From UBA7672 sp041166025 (GTDB lineage: Bacteria > Pseudomonadota > Alphaproteobacteria > Caulobacterales > Hyphomonadaceae): 64,000 bases of DNA. Of this stretch, positions 26,342-35,511 are shown one piece after another; within the stretch, counting starts at the first letter, position 1; every line of letters begins with the position of its first letter. The notes under the pieces were generated by a model, which saw only the letters and a program-made list of their open reading frames with translations, did no database searches and had not been told where the DNA came from. The stretch spans positions 1-64,000 of the forward strand of contig JBEAMJ010000040.1 of the NCBI GenBank assembly GCA_041166025.1. Reading direction: 5' to 3'. Both the position numbers and the translations under genes were made by a program.

Positions 26342-27684
26342 GCTTCGGCCAGCGTTGGGTAGTTGAAGGTGTTCTCGACGAAATAATCCAGCGTGCCCTC
26401 GAGATTGAGCACGGCCTGGCCGATGTGGATCAGCTCGGTCGCGCCTTCGCCGACGATGTGGCAGCCGAGCAGCCGCCGCGTCTCGAGCGCGAAGATCATC
26501 TTCATGAAGCCCGCATTGAGCCCCATGATCTGGCCGCGCGCCGTCTCGCGGAAGCGCGCGATCCCGCACTCGTAGGGAATACTCTTCGCGCGGACCTGCT
26601 CCTCGGTCATGCCGATTGTCGACATTTCAGGCACGGAGTAGATGCCATAGGGAAAGAATTCCGGCGGCGCCTGCGATGGCGCATCGAAGGCGTGGCAGGC
26701 CGCGATGCGTCCCTGTTCCATCGATGTCGAGGCGAGGCTTGGAAACCCGATCACGTCGCCCACGGCGTGGATGTGAGGCTGGCGCGTGCGGAACGTCTTC
26801 GGATCGACGGCGATTTTGCCGCGCTCGTCGGTGGAAAGCCCCGCATTCTCCAGCTCCAGCGCATTCGTGGCGCCCTTCCGGCCGGCGGCGAACAGCACCA
26901 TCTCGCTCCAGATCTGGCGCGCATCCTCAAGTTCGATCAGGCAGGCGTCGGACGCTGGGCGGCTCACCCTCTTCACCTTGCTCTGCAGCCGCAGGCTCAT
27001 CCCCCGGTCGCGCATCTCGTGCGTGAACTCGTCCACCAATTCGCGGTCGATGAAGGGAAAGATGTGGTCGCTGGGCTCGATCACCGTCACCTTGACGTCG
27101 AGCGCAGAAAAGATGGTCGCGTATTCGATGCCGATGACACCGCCGCCAATCACAGCGAGGGAGCGGGGCAGGCGCTTCAGTTCAAGGACTTCATCCGGAT
27201 CGACGATGGCGTCGCCGTCAAACGGAATGTTATGCGGGCGATAGGGTTCGGTGCCGACGGCGAGGATGAAGCGCTGCGCCGTGAATCTCTGCTCGCCGGC
27301 CGGCGTCGTCACCTCGATATGGAGCGGGTCGATGAAGCGCGCCTCGCCGGTGACCCACTGCACGCCATTGCGCGCAAACTGATGTTCGAGGATCTCCACC
27401 TCATGGTCGAGCGTGATGGCGAGTCTGCGCCGCAGGTCTTCCGCCGTGATGCTCTGCTTGTTCCGATGGGCGCGGCCATAGACCCCGCGCTCGCGCCAGC
27501 CGGAAAGGTTCAGCACAGTCTCGCGCAGCGTCTTGGAGGGAATGGTGCCGGTGTGCACGCACACGCCGCCAACGCGCCGACCCTTCTCGACGACCAGCAC
27601 CGATTTCTTGAGCTTCGCCGCCTGCACAGCCGCGCGCCGCCCGGCGGGTCCGGACCCGATGACGATGAGATCGAACGCCTGCAT
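26221..27684 (-). CDS. sthA: Soluble pyridine nucleotide transhydrogenase (SthA)
   Basis: Cytosolic flavoprotein that equilibrates NADPH and NAD+ without proton transport. The 487-residue chain has the FAD motif VIGSGPAGRRAAVQAAKL, the active-site segment GGVCVHTGTIPSKTLRE, the NAD(P) motif VIGGGVIGIEYATIF near residue 180, and HAVGDVIGFPSLAS near residue 310, with the dimerisation domain after that. Only one cysteine is present at the site where lipoamide dehydrogenases have a CxxxxC pair, as expected for SthA. I start at MQAFDLIVIGSG rather than the upstream codons. Together with the Pnt complex, the cell has both transhydrogenase types. Confidence 0.93.
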   Translation of the reverse strand: MQAFDLIVIGSGPAGRRAAVQAAKLKKSVLVVEKGRRVGGVCVHTGTIPSKTLRETVLNLSGWRERGVYGRAHRNKQSITAEDLRRRLAITLDHEVEILEHQFARNGVQWVTGEARFIDPLHIEVTTPAGEQRFTAQRFILAVGTEPYRPHNIPFDGDAIVDPDEVLELKRLPRSLAVIGGGVIGIEYATIFSALDVKVTVIEPSDHIFPFIDRELVDEFTHEMRDRGMSLRLQSKVKRVSRPASDACLIELEDARQIWSEMVLFAAGRKGATNALELENAGLSTDERGKIAVDPKTFRTRQPHIHAVGDVIGFPSLASTSMEQGRIAACHAFDAPSQAPPEFFPYGIYSVPEMSTIGMTEEQVRAKSIPYECGIARFRETARGQIMGLNAGFMKMIFALETRRLLGCHIVGEGATELIHIGQAVLNLEGTLDYFVENTFNYPTLAEAYKIAALDAWNRMPRKQPSAATHDDAMAALERFARAARGS

Positions 27685-27736
27685 GGCTGGCAGAGTCCTC
27701 CGCCGCCGAAATTGCAACGAATCTGGTTAACGGGGG

Positions 27737-29326
27737 TTAACCGCCCGCCTGCCCGAGGATTATCGGCGCAAGCGTAAGCCCGGCTATCGTCAGCACCACG
27801 AGGGCAGACAGGTTCATGATGACCCCGCGCCGGATCATGTCCACCTGCTTCACCTTGCCCGTGCCATAAGCGATGGCGTTGGCCGCAGACCCGACCGGCA
27901 TGGCGAACCCCATCGATGCAGCCATCGCCGCCGGTACAATGAAGGAGGCCGCGCCCAGCGACGGATGGCTTGCCGCCACCGACAAAAGCACCGGCCCGAT
28001 GAGCGAGATCGTGGCGATGTTGGAGGCAAATTCCGTGATCACGATTACCATCAGGCCGATCAGAAGGATCACAACGGCCGGGTGAACCTCGGTCAGTCCT
28101 TCGAGGCCGCGCGCGATGAAGGGCGAGAGCCCGGAGTGGTCCGCGGCCGCCGCCAGCGCGAGCCCGCCGCCGAACAACAGCAAGATGCCCCACGGGATCT
28201 TCTGCGCATCTGCCCAGGTGATCAGCGGCCCCTTCCGGCCGCCGCCAGCCGGTACAATGAATAGCAGCAATGCGCCAATCGTCGCGATCATCGTGTCGAC
28301 ATGGCCGCTGTCGATACGCCCGCCACCGAGGAGAGCCGCCCCGATCCAGTCGGCAATCAGCGTCGAGATCATCCATAGTCCGGCGATCAGGAAAAAGATG
28401 ATCGCCGTTCGCGCCTCAGGCGTCGACAGCGGGCCGAGTTTTGCCAGCTCCTCCCGCACGCGCGCCTGCGCGCCGGCTGCGCCCTTGGCGTCCACTGTCA
28501 GTCCGCGCGACAGGATGAACCATGCCATCGGAAGCAGAAGGACCACGACTGGCACGCCAACCGCCATCCACTGCCCGAACGAGACCTCGATGCCTTCAAG
28601 CCGCATCTGGGTCAGCGCGATGCCGTTGGGCGGCGTTCCAATCGGCGTGGCGAGGCCGCCGATGGTCGCCGCATAGGCCACGGCGAGCACGAGCGCGGAA
28701 GCGAATTTCGGGTCTTCGCGCCCATTGACGGCCGAGCCGGCGGCCACGGACAGCGCCAGCGGCGTCAGGATCAGCGAGGTCGACGTGTTGGAAATCCACA
28801 TCGAGATGAAGCCCGCCGAGGCGATGAAGCCCGCGAGCATCAGGCCCGGACGCGCCCCGCCCCGGGCGACCAGACCATAGGCGATGCGGGTCGACAGCCC
28901 GCAGCGCTCGATCGCAATGCCCAGCAGGAACCCGCCAATATAGAGCAGCACCACCGGATTGGAGTAATAGGCGCCGAGGTCTCCAAGTCCGAGGGTGCGC
29001 ACGAGTTCGGGCGGCGTCTGCAAGGCGCCAAGGCATACGCCCTCCGTTGCGCATGTCAGCTGCCCTCGATCATTCAGCGTTACGTCGATACCCATCAGCG
29101 GAATGGCGATGATGGGCAGCAGCGCGGTCGCCGCGAGCGGCAGGGCTTCTGTGACCCACCACGTCGCCATAAGCACGAGCAGGCCCAGCACCAGCCGCCC
29201 TTCCCATGCGAGACCCTGAAGCGGCAGCATCACCGCGCCAATCGCCAGCACTGGTCCCAGCCACAGGCCGATGCCTGCAGCGCCGGACTGTGGGCCTTCT
29301 TCGGTGGTCGGCTGTCTGTCGGTCAT
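27737..29326 (-). CDS. DASS-family (SLC13) anion:sodium symporter
   Basis: A 529-residue inner-membrane transporter with about eleven helices. The two sodium-binding signatures of the divalent anion/sodium symporter family are visible: WISNTSTSLIL near residue 155 and TEFASNIATISLIGP near residue 440. Likely substrates are C4-dicarboxylates, sulfate or related anions; the sequence does not distinguish them. The start is uncertain: ATG at 29326 gives MTDRQPTTEEGP and places the first helix at residue 20, while another ATG lies at 29365. It is 52 bases upstream of sthA on the same strand, so co-transcription is possible. Confidence 0.88.
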   Translation of the reverse strand: MTDRQPTTEEGPQSGAAGIGLWLGPVLAIGAVMLPLQGLAWEGRLVLGLLVLMATWWVTEALPLAATALLPIIAIPLMGIDVTLNDRGQLTCATEGVCLGALQTPPELVRTLGLGDLGAYYSNPVVLLYIGGFLLGIAIERCGLSTRIAYGLVARGGARPGLMLAGFIASAGFISMWISNTSTSLILTPLALSVAAGSAVNGREDPKFASALVLAVAYAATIGGLATPIGTPPNGIALTQMRLEGIEVSFGQWMAVGVPVVVLLLPMAWFILSRGLTVDAKGAAGAQARVREELAKLGPLSTPEARTAIIFFLIAGLWMISTLIADWIGAALLGGGRIDSGHVDTMIATIGALLLFIVPAGGGRKGPLITWADAQKIPWGILLLFGGGLALAAAADHSGLSPFIARGLEGLTEVHPAVVILLIGLMVIVITEFASNIATISLIGPVLLSVAASHPSLGAASFIVPAAMAASMGFAMPVGSAANAIAYGTGKVKQVDMIRRGVIMNLSALVVLTIAGLTLAPIILGQAGG

Positions 29327-29467
29327 CCCACCGCCTGCATGTGTATCCCGGTCGAACCGTAGCATGCGTTGCCGGCAGGGAAAGCCTTGCGGCGCGAGAC
29401 GGGAATCTCAACTCGCCGCGAGGCGAATGCCCTCGCGCGGCAGGGGCGACTCTGACACAAGGCGCGA

Positions 29468-30388
29468 ATGCTCGATGTCGTCCTGTCGCTCGCGCCGGTC
29501 TTCTCGCTGATCGCGCTTGGCGGCGTGCTCCGGCGGCTCAAGCTGCTGGGGGAGGAGGGTTGGGCGGCGCTCGAACGGCTCACCTACTTTGTGCTGTTCC
29601 CGCCGATGATGTTCATGAGCATCATCGAGGGGTCTTTCGCAGGCGCCGATGCGCTGGCGCTGGGGCAGGTGCTGGCCGGCACGGTCATCACGATGGCGGC
29701 ATTAATGCTCCTGGCGCGGCCGTTGCTGGCGCAGGATGGACCGCAGTTTTCAAGCGTGTTCCAGGCCGGCATACGCTGGAACGGCTATGTGGCGCTGGGC
29801 GTGATCTCGGGGCTCAACGGCGCGCCGGGCGTCGGGCTCGCGGCAGTCGGATTCGCGGTGCTGGTGCCGATCAACAACGTGTTTAGCGTGCTGGTGCTAA
29901 GCCGCTATGCCGGCTCGACGCCGGCCAGCTTCGGACGCGTCGCGCGGTCCATCGCTGCAAACCCGCTCATCATCTCGACGCTCCTGGCGATTGTCCTGGT
30001 GCAAGCGGGGGTGCGGGTCAGCGAGCCCGTCGCGCAGACGCTCAATCTCTTGGGCGACGCCACCATTGCGCTTGGCCTGATTTGCGTCGGCGCGGCGCTC
30101 GATATCGGTTCGATGCGGTCGGCGAAATGGCCGCTGGGGGCGGGAACGGCGCTGCGGCTGGTTGTAATGCCCGCAATCGCCTTCGGTCTCTGCAATGCGA
30201 TCGGGCTGACCGGTATGCCACTGCAGGTGGCCATGCTGTGCGTCGCCGCCCCGGTTGCGACCTCGTCCTACATTCTGGCGCGTCAGCTCGGGGGCGACGC
30301 GCGCCTGATGGCCAATATCGTGACGCTCACCACGCTCCTCAGCCTTGCCACCATCCCGCTGACGATCTGGCTTACCAGCACGTCCTAA
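29468..30388 (+). CDS. AEC-family transporter (auxin efflux carrier-like)
   Basis: A 306-residue membrane protein with about ten helices in two halves. The Mem_trans/AEC pattern is seen in VFSLIALGGVLRRLKLL, the LTYFVLFPPMMFMSII helix, the broken helix near FVLVPINNVFSVLVLS, and the closing block MLCVAAPVATSSYILARQLGGD. Bacterial AEC proteins export or import small carboxylates such as malonate or malate. It is divergent from the DASS transporter gene, so two carboxylate-type carriers share a 140-base intergenic region. Its stop overlaps the convergent acetyltransferase gene by four bases. Confidence 0.88.
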   Translation: MLDVVLSLAPVFSLIALGGVLRRLKLLGEEGWAALERLTYFVLFPPMMFMSIIEGSFAGADALALGQVLAGTVITMAALMLLARPLLAQDGPQFSSVFQAGIRWNGYVALGVISGLNGAPGVGLAAVGFAVLVPINNVFSVLVLSRYAGSTPASFGRVARSIAANPLIISTLLAIVLVQAGVRVSEPVAQTLNLLGDATIALGLICVGAALDIGSMRSAKWPLGAGTALRLVVMPAIAFGLCNAIGLTGMPLQVAMLCVAAPVATSSYILARQLGGDARLMANIVTLTTLLSLATIPLTIWLTSTS

Positions 30389-30888
30389 AGCTGCTTGACC
30401 ATGAAGACGAGGTCGAGGCGCCGGCCGAACTTCCGGCCGACGCCTTTCAGCTGACCCTGGATCTCGAAGCCGGCCTGTTCATGCAGCCGGATGGAGGCCG
30501 CGTTGCTGCTGTCGACCCCGCCGACCATCGCCTCCATGCCCTTGCCCCGGGCGCGCACGACCAGTTCAGCGAGCAACATGCCCCCGATGCCGCGTCTCTG
30601 CATGTTGGCCGCCACATAGACCGAGTGCTCGACGGTGCGCGCATAGCCGGGAAAGTCCCGGAAAGTGCCGAAACTGCCATAGCCCAGCACGTCCAGCGGC
30701 GCTGCGGGATCGACAGCGACCACGACTGGAAAGCCTGCCGCAAGCCGCGCGTCCATCCACTGCCGGCGGAGGTCGACCGTCGTCTCCGCTTCGGACCAGA
30801 TCGAAAAGGTCTCGCGGACTGCATGATTGAAGATGGCCGCAATGCCCGGAAGATGGGCGTCCTCCGCGTCCAGAATCCCGACCGGCAT
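30385..30888 (-). CDS. GNAT N-acetyltransferase (phosphinothricin acetyltransferase-like)
   Basis: A 167-residue GNAT enzyme that transfers acetyl from acetyl-CoA to an amino group. The family features are GIAAIFNHAVRETFSIWSE, the beta-strand GYGSFGTFRDFPGYARTVEHSVYV split over residues 70-92, the CoA-binding pyrophosphate loop QRRGIGGMLLAELV near residue 97, and LHEQAGFEIQGQLKGVGRKFGR near residue 137. This arrangement is that of the Pat/YncA methionine-sulfoximine or phosphinothricin acetyltransferase group. Such enzymes usually act on toxic glutamate analogues, but the natural substrate here is unknown. Confidence 0.88.
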   Translation of the reverse strand: MPVGILDAEDAHLPGIAAIFNHAVRETFSIWSEAETTVDLRRQWMDARLAAGFPVVVAVDPAAPLDVLGYGSFGTFRDFPGYARTVEHSVYVAANMQRRGIGGMLLAELVVRARGKGMEAMVGGVDSSNAASIRLHEQAGFEIQGQLKGVGRKFGRRLDLVFMVKQL

Positions 30889-31033
30889 CTGTCCTCCAGC
30901 CTTCGCCGCAACGTTCTCACGCGAACACGAATGCGTCTACACGAATACGTCGACAGGGGCCCCGGCTCTAGCCCGCAAGCGCGGCCTGTGCGATTTCCGG
31001 CGTCAACGACAAGAAACGCCCAGGGAGCCCCCC

Positions 31034-32779
31034 ATGACCGAAGCCGCAGCGCCCTTCCCGGTAATGTCCATCGCCCAGTGCAATGCCCTTATGACGGCGC
31101 CGGGCGCCAAGTTCGAGATGGAAGAAAAAGTCATCAACGGGATCGCGCTGCGCACCTACAAGCATGCGCCGCAGACCTTGCGCGATGTCGTGCTGAATTC
31201 GAAGCAGTGGGATTTCCGCGAGTATCTCGTCTACCACGACGAACGCGTCACCTATGCGGCGCACTACAAGGCGGTTGCCCACCTGGCCCGCGCCCTGCGC
31301 GAGACGTTTGGCGTCCGTAAGGGCGACCGGGTAGCCGTTGTCATGCGCAACTATCCGCAGTGGGCGGTCGGGTTCTGGGCGGCGCTTGCCATCGGCGCCA
31401 TCGCCACGCCGCTCAACTCCTGGTGGACGGGGGAGGAGCTGGAGTACGGCCTTGCCGATTCCGGCGCAAAGGTCGCCATCGTCGACCAGGAAAAGCTGGA
31501 GCGCATCCGCGAGCACCTGCCGAAGCTCACGCAGCTGAAGACGATCATCGTCGCCCGTGGGGGGGAAGAGGAAGCCGACCCGCGCATTGTCTCGCTGGAG
31601 AAGCTGATCGGCGCGGCGAAAGCCTGGGCAGACCTGCCCGACATCGACATGCCGGCTGCAGACATCGGACCCGATGACGACGCGACGATCATGTACACCT
31701 CCGGCACCACCGGAAAGCCGAAGGGCGCGCTGGCGACGCACCGGGGGATCGTCTCGAACGTGTTCAACGGTATGGCTTGCCAGGCGCGCCACTTCCTGAG
31801 GCAGGGTCAGCCGCCGCCCGTGCGCGATCCACTGAACGACCCGCCACGCATTCCACTGCTCGCCATCCCCTTCTTCCATGCGACCGGCGCGTTCTCCAAT
31901 CTCGTTCCGGCGATCATCAACGCCGACAAGATTGTGACCATGTACAAGTGGGATCCCGGCGAGGCGCTGGAAATCATCGAGCGCGAGAAGATCACCATGA
32001 TCGGCGGTGTGCCAGCGATCGCCTGGCAGGTGCTGGAGCATCCCGATCGCGACAAGTACGATCTGTCATCGATCCAGTTCGTTGCCTATGGCGGTGCGCC
32101 TTCAGCGCCAGAACTCGTGGCTACCATCAAGCGCCGCTTCCCGAATGGGCTTGCTTCCAACGGCTGGGGCATGACGGAAACCTGCGCCGCCTCCTGCGTC
32201 AATTTCGGCAAGGACTACGAGGTAAGGCCCGACAGCTGTGGCGCGCCCGCGCCAGCGATGGATTTCAGGATCGTCGGGTCGAACGGAGAGACGCTTGGCC
32301 CCAACCAGGTGGGCGAGCTGTGGGTCAAGGGTCCCAACAACTGCAAGGCCTACTGGAACAAGCCGGAGGCCACGGCCAAGACCTTCATAGACGGGTGGGT
32401 GGTCACCGGCGACATCGGCCGTATGGACGAGGAAGGTTTTGTCTTCCTGCTCGATCGGGCCAAGGACATGCTGATACGCGGCGGGGAGAACATTTACTGC
32501 ATCGAGGTCGAAAGCGCCCTCTACGATCACCCTGCCATCATGGACGCAGCGGTGGTCGGCATTCCGCACAAGGTGCTGGGCGAAGAAGTGGGCGCCGTGG
32601 TTCAGGTGAAGCCTGACATGGATGTGACCGCTGACGAGCTGCGCCGCTTCACCGCCCAGAAGATCGCGGCCTTCAAGGTGCCTGTGGACATCCAGATCCA
32701 GCGCGATCCACTGCCGCGCAACGCCAATGGCAAGATCATGAAGAGCGAGTTGCGCACGCGGTTTGCGCCGCGCGGCTGA
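31034..32779 (+). CDS. Class I adenylate-forming acyl-CoA ligase
   Basis: A 581-residue AMP-binding enzyme that activates a carboxylic acid as acyl-AMP and passes it to CoA. The phosphate loop is IMYTSGTTGKPKGAL near residue 220, the A5 motif is GWGMTETCAAS, the hinge is LLDRAKDMLIRGGENIYC, and the catalytic lysine lies in PLPRNANGKIMKSEL near the end. Length and motif order are those of medium or long-chain fatty acid CoA ligases. The ATG begins MTEAAAPFPVMS with GGGAG upstream. No beta-oxidation gene is directly adjacent, but a thiolase and an acyl-CoA dehydrogenase lie further along. Confidence 0.92.
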   Translation: MTEAAAPFPVMSIAQCNALMTAPGAKFEMEEKVINGIALRTYKHAPQTLRDVVLNSKQWDFREYLVYHDERVTYAAHYKAVAHLARALRETFGVRKGDRVAVVMRNYPQWAVGFWAALAIGAIATPLNSWWTGEELEYGLADSGAKVAIVDQEKLERIREHLPKLTQLKTIIVARGGEEEADPRIVSLEKLIGAAKAWADLPDIDMPAADIGPDDDATIMYTSGTTGKPKGALATHRGIVSNVFNGMACQARHFLRQGQPPPVRDPLNDPPRIPLLAIPFFHATGAFSNLVPAIINADKIVTMYKWDPGEALEIIEREKITMIGGVPAIAWQVLEHPDRDKYDLSSIQFVAYGGAPSAPELVATIKRRFPNGLASNGWGMTETCAASCVNFGKDYEVRPDSCGAPAPAMDFRIVGSNGETLGPNQVGELWVKGPNNCKAYWNKPEATAKTFIDGWVVTGDIGRMDEEGFVFLLDRAKDMLIRGGENIYCIEVESALYDHPAIMDAAVVGIPHKVLGEEVGAVVQVKPDMDVTADELRRFTAQKIAAFKVPVDIQIQRDPLPRNANGKIMKSELRTRFAPRG

Positions 32780-32806
32780 TCGCCCTCGGCCTGGGCTGGC
32801 AACGAC

Positions 32807-33838
32807 CTAAATCCAGCGCCGCCATTTCAGGAAGGCAAGCACGCCGACGCCGAGCGCGCAGGTCGTGGCGACGACCGCGATGAATGACCACGGTTCATCC
32901 GCCCACGGAATGCCGGCGAGATTCATGCCGAGTAGACCGGTCACATAGGACAGAGGCAGGAAGATCGCCGACACGACGGAGAGCGCCAGCAGCCTCTGGT
33001 TGAGTTGTTCCTGCCGCTGGCCGACAACCTGGTCCTGAAGCACCGCCGCGCGATCGCGGATTGAATCCAGTTCTTCGGCGATGCGGATGATGTGGTCGGA
33101 TGTGTCGCGCAGGATCACCTGGTCGTCATCGTCGAAGGCCGGCGCGCCGGCGCGGCGCATGCGCGCCTCGCGCTGCAGCTGGCTCATCGCGTCGGTCTGT
33201 GGCTGGACGTAACGGCGCAACAGCAGGATGGTGCGGCGGAATTCGGCGAGATCACGCGGCGACAGGCGACCGCGCGAATTCAGCATCGTTTCCTCGAACT
33301 CATCCGCCTCGTCCTTGAGCTGCTCGACAACCGGGTCGATGTAGTCGATCAGCTTGGCGGAAATTCGGGCCAGCAGGTGAGCCGGCGAGGTCGGTGCATC
33401 GCGACCGATTTCCTCGCGCACCTCGTGGATGGCCTTGACCGGGTAGGATCGCATCGAGATTACGAGATTGCTGGTCGCCCATATACGAACGGAAATCATG
33501 TCCTCCGGTTCGGCCCCGGGATTGTGGTTGATGCCGCGCAGGTTGAGCAGCAGCCCATCCTCGTAGGGCGCGCAGCGCGGCCGGGTCTCCGTTTGCAGCA
33601 GGGCCGCGATCACCGCTTCATCGAGATTGCTTGACTCTTCCAGCCATTCGCGTGTCTCGGGCGCCAACCGGTTGAAGTGCAGCCAGCGCCAGCCCAGCGT
33701 GGGGCAGGCCGCCGTTGGCTTCATCTCTGACCAGTCGATGCGGGAGACCCCGCCCTCCGGTTCGAAGTCGAAGCCGAAGATGAACGCCTCTGCGTTCGGC
33801 TCGGCGTGATCGTTACGTTCGACGGGGGCGATGGGCAT
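32807..33838 (-). CDS. CorA/ZntB-family divalent cation channel
   Basis: A 343-residue protein with a large cytoplasmic N-terminal domain and two C-terminal helices. The signature GMN motif is in YVTGLLGMNLAGIPW just after the first helix, and SFIAVVATTCALGVGVLAFLKW is the second helix. The extended cytoplasmic part with DLAEFRRTILLLRRYVQPQ and a very basic end is more like ZntB, which moves zinc, than CorA, which moves magnesium; this is a guess. I start at MPIAPVERNDH; the upstream TTG start would add 15 residues. No strong ribosome binding site is visible for either. Confidence 0.88.
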   Translation of the reverse strand: MPIAPVERNDHAEPNAEAFIFGFDFEPEGGVSRIDWSEMKPTAACPTLGWRWLHFNRLAPETREWLEESSNLDEAVIAALLQTETRPRCAPYEDGLLLNLRGINHNPGAEPEDMISVRIWATSNLVISMRSYPVKAIHEVREEIGRDAPTSPAHLLARISAKLIDYIDPVVEQLKDEADEFEETMLNSRGRLSPRDLAEFRRTILLLRRYVQPQTDAMSQLQREARMRRAGAPAFDDDDQVILRDTSDHIIRIAEELDSIRDRAAVLQDQVVGQRQEQLNQRLLALSVVSAIFLPLSYVTGLLGMNLAGIPWADEPWSFIAVVATTCALGVGVLAFLKWRRWI

Positions 33839-34000
33839 GGGTGGAACCCGAAAAGGATGGCCCGCTTCTAGACCGGTTTTCAATTGACCGGCTAGGCCTG
33901 CTCCGAACCTGCAAATTCACCGTGGTGCGGTTGGCCTTGCAGGCCGGGCGTGGCTGACCCTAAGGGACGCCTGACGCGCGGTGGCGTGACGAAGGACCTC

Positions 34001-34756
34001 ATGGCGGGTGACAAGGAGTCGAAAGGGCGTCGGGAGCGGCTCGACATCGAGCTGGTCCGGCGTGGCCTTGCGCCAACTCGGGCGCGAGCGCGCGAAGCTA
34101 TCGAAGCAGGCAAGGTGCAGGTCGAGGGTGTGGTTGCGACGAAGCCCGGGCAGCTCGTCGACCACGCGAACCGGATCGAGGCCGAAATGGCCCATCCCTG
34201 GGTCTCGCGCGGCGGGTTGAAGCTTGATCATGCCCTCCGTGCGTTCGGGGTCGATCCCGCAGGCAGGCACTGTCTGGACCTTGGCTCCTCGACAGGCGGC
34301 TTCACCGAAGTCCTGCTGGCGCGTGGAGCGAGGCGCGTTGTTGCGGTCGACGTCGGGGTTGGCCAGCTGCACCCGCGGCTACGCTCCGATCCACGCGTGA
34401 TCAGCCTCGAATCGACAGACGCGCGCAATCTTGACGCGGCCCTCCTGATCGACCCGCCGGAGCTGGTCGTCTGCGACGCCAGCTTCATCGGCCTCGCCAA
34501 GCTGCTGGCCCGGCCGCTGCAGCTTGCAGCAAGGACCGCGATTCTTGTGGCGCTGTTCAAGCCGCAGTTTGAAGTGGGACCGGCCCATGTCGGCAAGGGC
34601 GGGATCGTGTCCGATGTCGCTGCCGTCGATGCGGCCGCAGTCGCGCTGGAATCCTGGCTTGCCACAGCAGGCTGGCCGGTCCGGGCGTGGATCGACAGCC
34701 CGATCACCGGCGGCGATGGCAATCGCGAGCGGCTGTTCCTCGCGCGGAATCAGTGA
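34001..34756 (+). CDS. tlyA: TlyA-family rRNA methyltransferase (S4 + FtsJ domains)
   Basis: A 251-residue protein with an N-terminal S4 RNA-binding domain (RRERLDIELVRRGLAPTRARAREAIEAG) and a C-terminal FtsJ-type methyltransferase domain (CLDLGSSTGGFTEVLLARGA as the SAM site, VVCDASFIGLAKLL, FKPQFEVGPAHVGKGGIV). TlyA proteins methylate 2'-O positions of ribosomal RNA. The ATG at 34001 is preceded by GAAGGA with four-base spacing; a GTG further up at 33950 would add 17 residues. It stands on the plus strand between two leftward genes. Confidence 0.92.
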   Translation: MAGDKESKGRRERLDIELVRRGLAPTRARAREAIEAGKVQVEGVVATKPGQLVDHANRIEAEMAHPWVSRGGLKLDHALRAFGVDPAGRHCLDLGSSTGGFTEVLLARGARRVVAVDVGVGQLHPRLRSDPRVISLESTDARNLDAALLIDPPELVVCDASFIGLAKLLARPLQLAARTAILVALFKPQFEVGPAHVGKGGIVSDVAAVDAAAVALESWLATAGWPVRAWIDSPITGGDGNRERLFLARNQ

Positions 34757-34778
34757 AAACGCCTAGGCTGGAATCAGA

Positions 34779-34843
34779 CGAGCCGCACTGCTTGCGCAAT
34801 GCGGCTCGCCCTCACAGGCCCTGGGTTGGGGGGACGGGCCTGT
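34779..34843. terminator. Two tandem stem-loops between convergent genes
   Basis: The first stem is CGAGCCGCA (34779-34787) with TGCGGCTCG (34800-34808). The second is ACAGGCCC (34814-34821) with GGGCCTGT (34836-34843). They lie between the tlyA stop and the 3' end of the convergent glycine-zipper gene, the place expected for a shared terminator. T-tracts are poor (TCTTC after the second), so the terminator activity is a guess. Confidence 0.4.
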
Positions 34844-34884
34844 CTTCAAAGACTGACCTCGATGCCCTCGGCAGTGCGATCAGC

Positions 34885-35436
34885 CTAATCTCTCACTTGC
34901 CAGTCGCCGTAGTAGGCGTCGCGGCACACTTCCACGGGACGGCGAATTTCGGATCCATCCGGCAGGCGCGTGACCTGTACCGACTCCGTGCAATCCGACC
35001 CCGCGTAAGCGTCGCGCTTATAGGCAGAGCGGTCGCTCCGGTAAAGATCATCGTAGCGCCGGCCGCCATCGAGATAGGGATCGTCCTCATAGCGCAAGTA
35101 GCCGTAGTTTGGCTGGCCGTAGGGCTGCTGGCCATAGGACTGACCGCCATAATTCGGACTGTAGCCGTAGCCTTGGACAGGAGGGGCGCACCGCACGTTG
35201 CCGCCCGCGCCGGCGCCAATCATGCCGCCGACAACTGCGCCCAGCGCTGTCCCGTCATGCTTGTGACCCTTCGCCGCAACATTGCTCCCCAGGACGCCGC
35301 CGAGGATGCTGCCGACGATCGCGCCGCCGACCTGGTTGTTCTGCCGGATCTCCGCGCATGAGCGAGTCTGGGCGAATGCGCCGGGCGCCGCCATGGCAAC
35401 AACAGCGGAGATCATCAGCAAGGCCTTGATACGCAT
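34885..35436 (-). CDS. Exported glycine-zipper protein
   Basis: A 183-residue protein with a signal peptide ending near GAFAQTRS. A glycine zipper follows (QVGGAIVGSILGGVLGSNVA and ALGAVVGGMIGAGAGG), typical of 17 kDa surface antigen and SlyB-like outer-membrane-linked proteins. The second half is rich in Tyr, Gly, Gln and Pro (SPNYGGQSYGQQPYGQPNYG), then a compact Cys-containing end (SDCTESVQVTRLPDG to VCRDAYYGDWQVRD) that may form one disulfide. I start at MRIKALLMISAV with GGAGGG eight bases upstream; ten more codons lie in frame before it. Function unknown, probably envelope integrity. Confidence 0.8.
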   Translation of the reverse strand: MRIKALLMISAVVAMAAPGAFAQTRSCAEIRQNNQVGGAIVGSILGGVLGSNVAAKGHKHDGTALGAVVGGMIGAGAGGNVRCAPPVQGYGYSPNYGGQSYGQQPYGQPNYGYLRYEDDPYLDGGRRYDDLYRSDRSAYKRDAYAGSDCTESVQVTRLPDGSEIRRPVEVCRDAYYGDWQVRD

Positions 35437-35511
35437 CGGGGAAACCCTCCGGACAAACATTGTCACGGTGCAGCCTGCTGCAGCCGACCTGAACGGGACC
35501 TGAAGGGACGG

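Noticed and set aside
25732..27777. 681-codon open frame on the plus strand
   Set aside because: Runs antisense through sthA, which has complete FAD and NAD motifs; the plus frame shows no motif.
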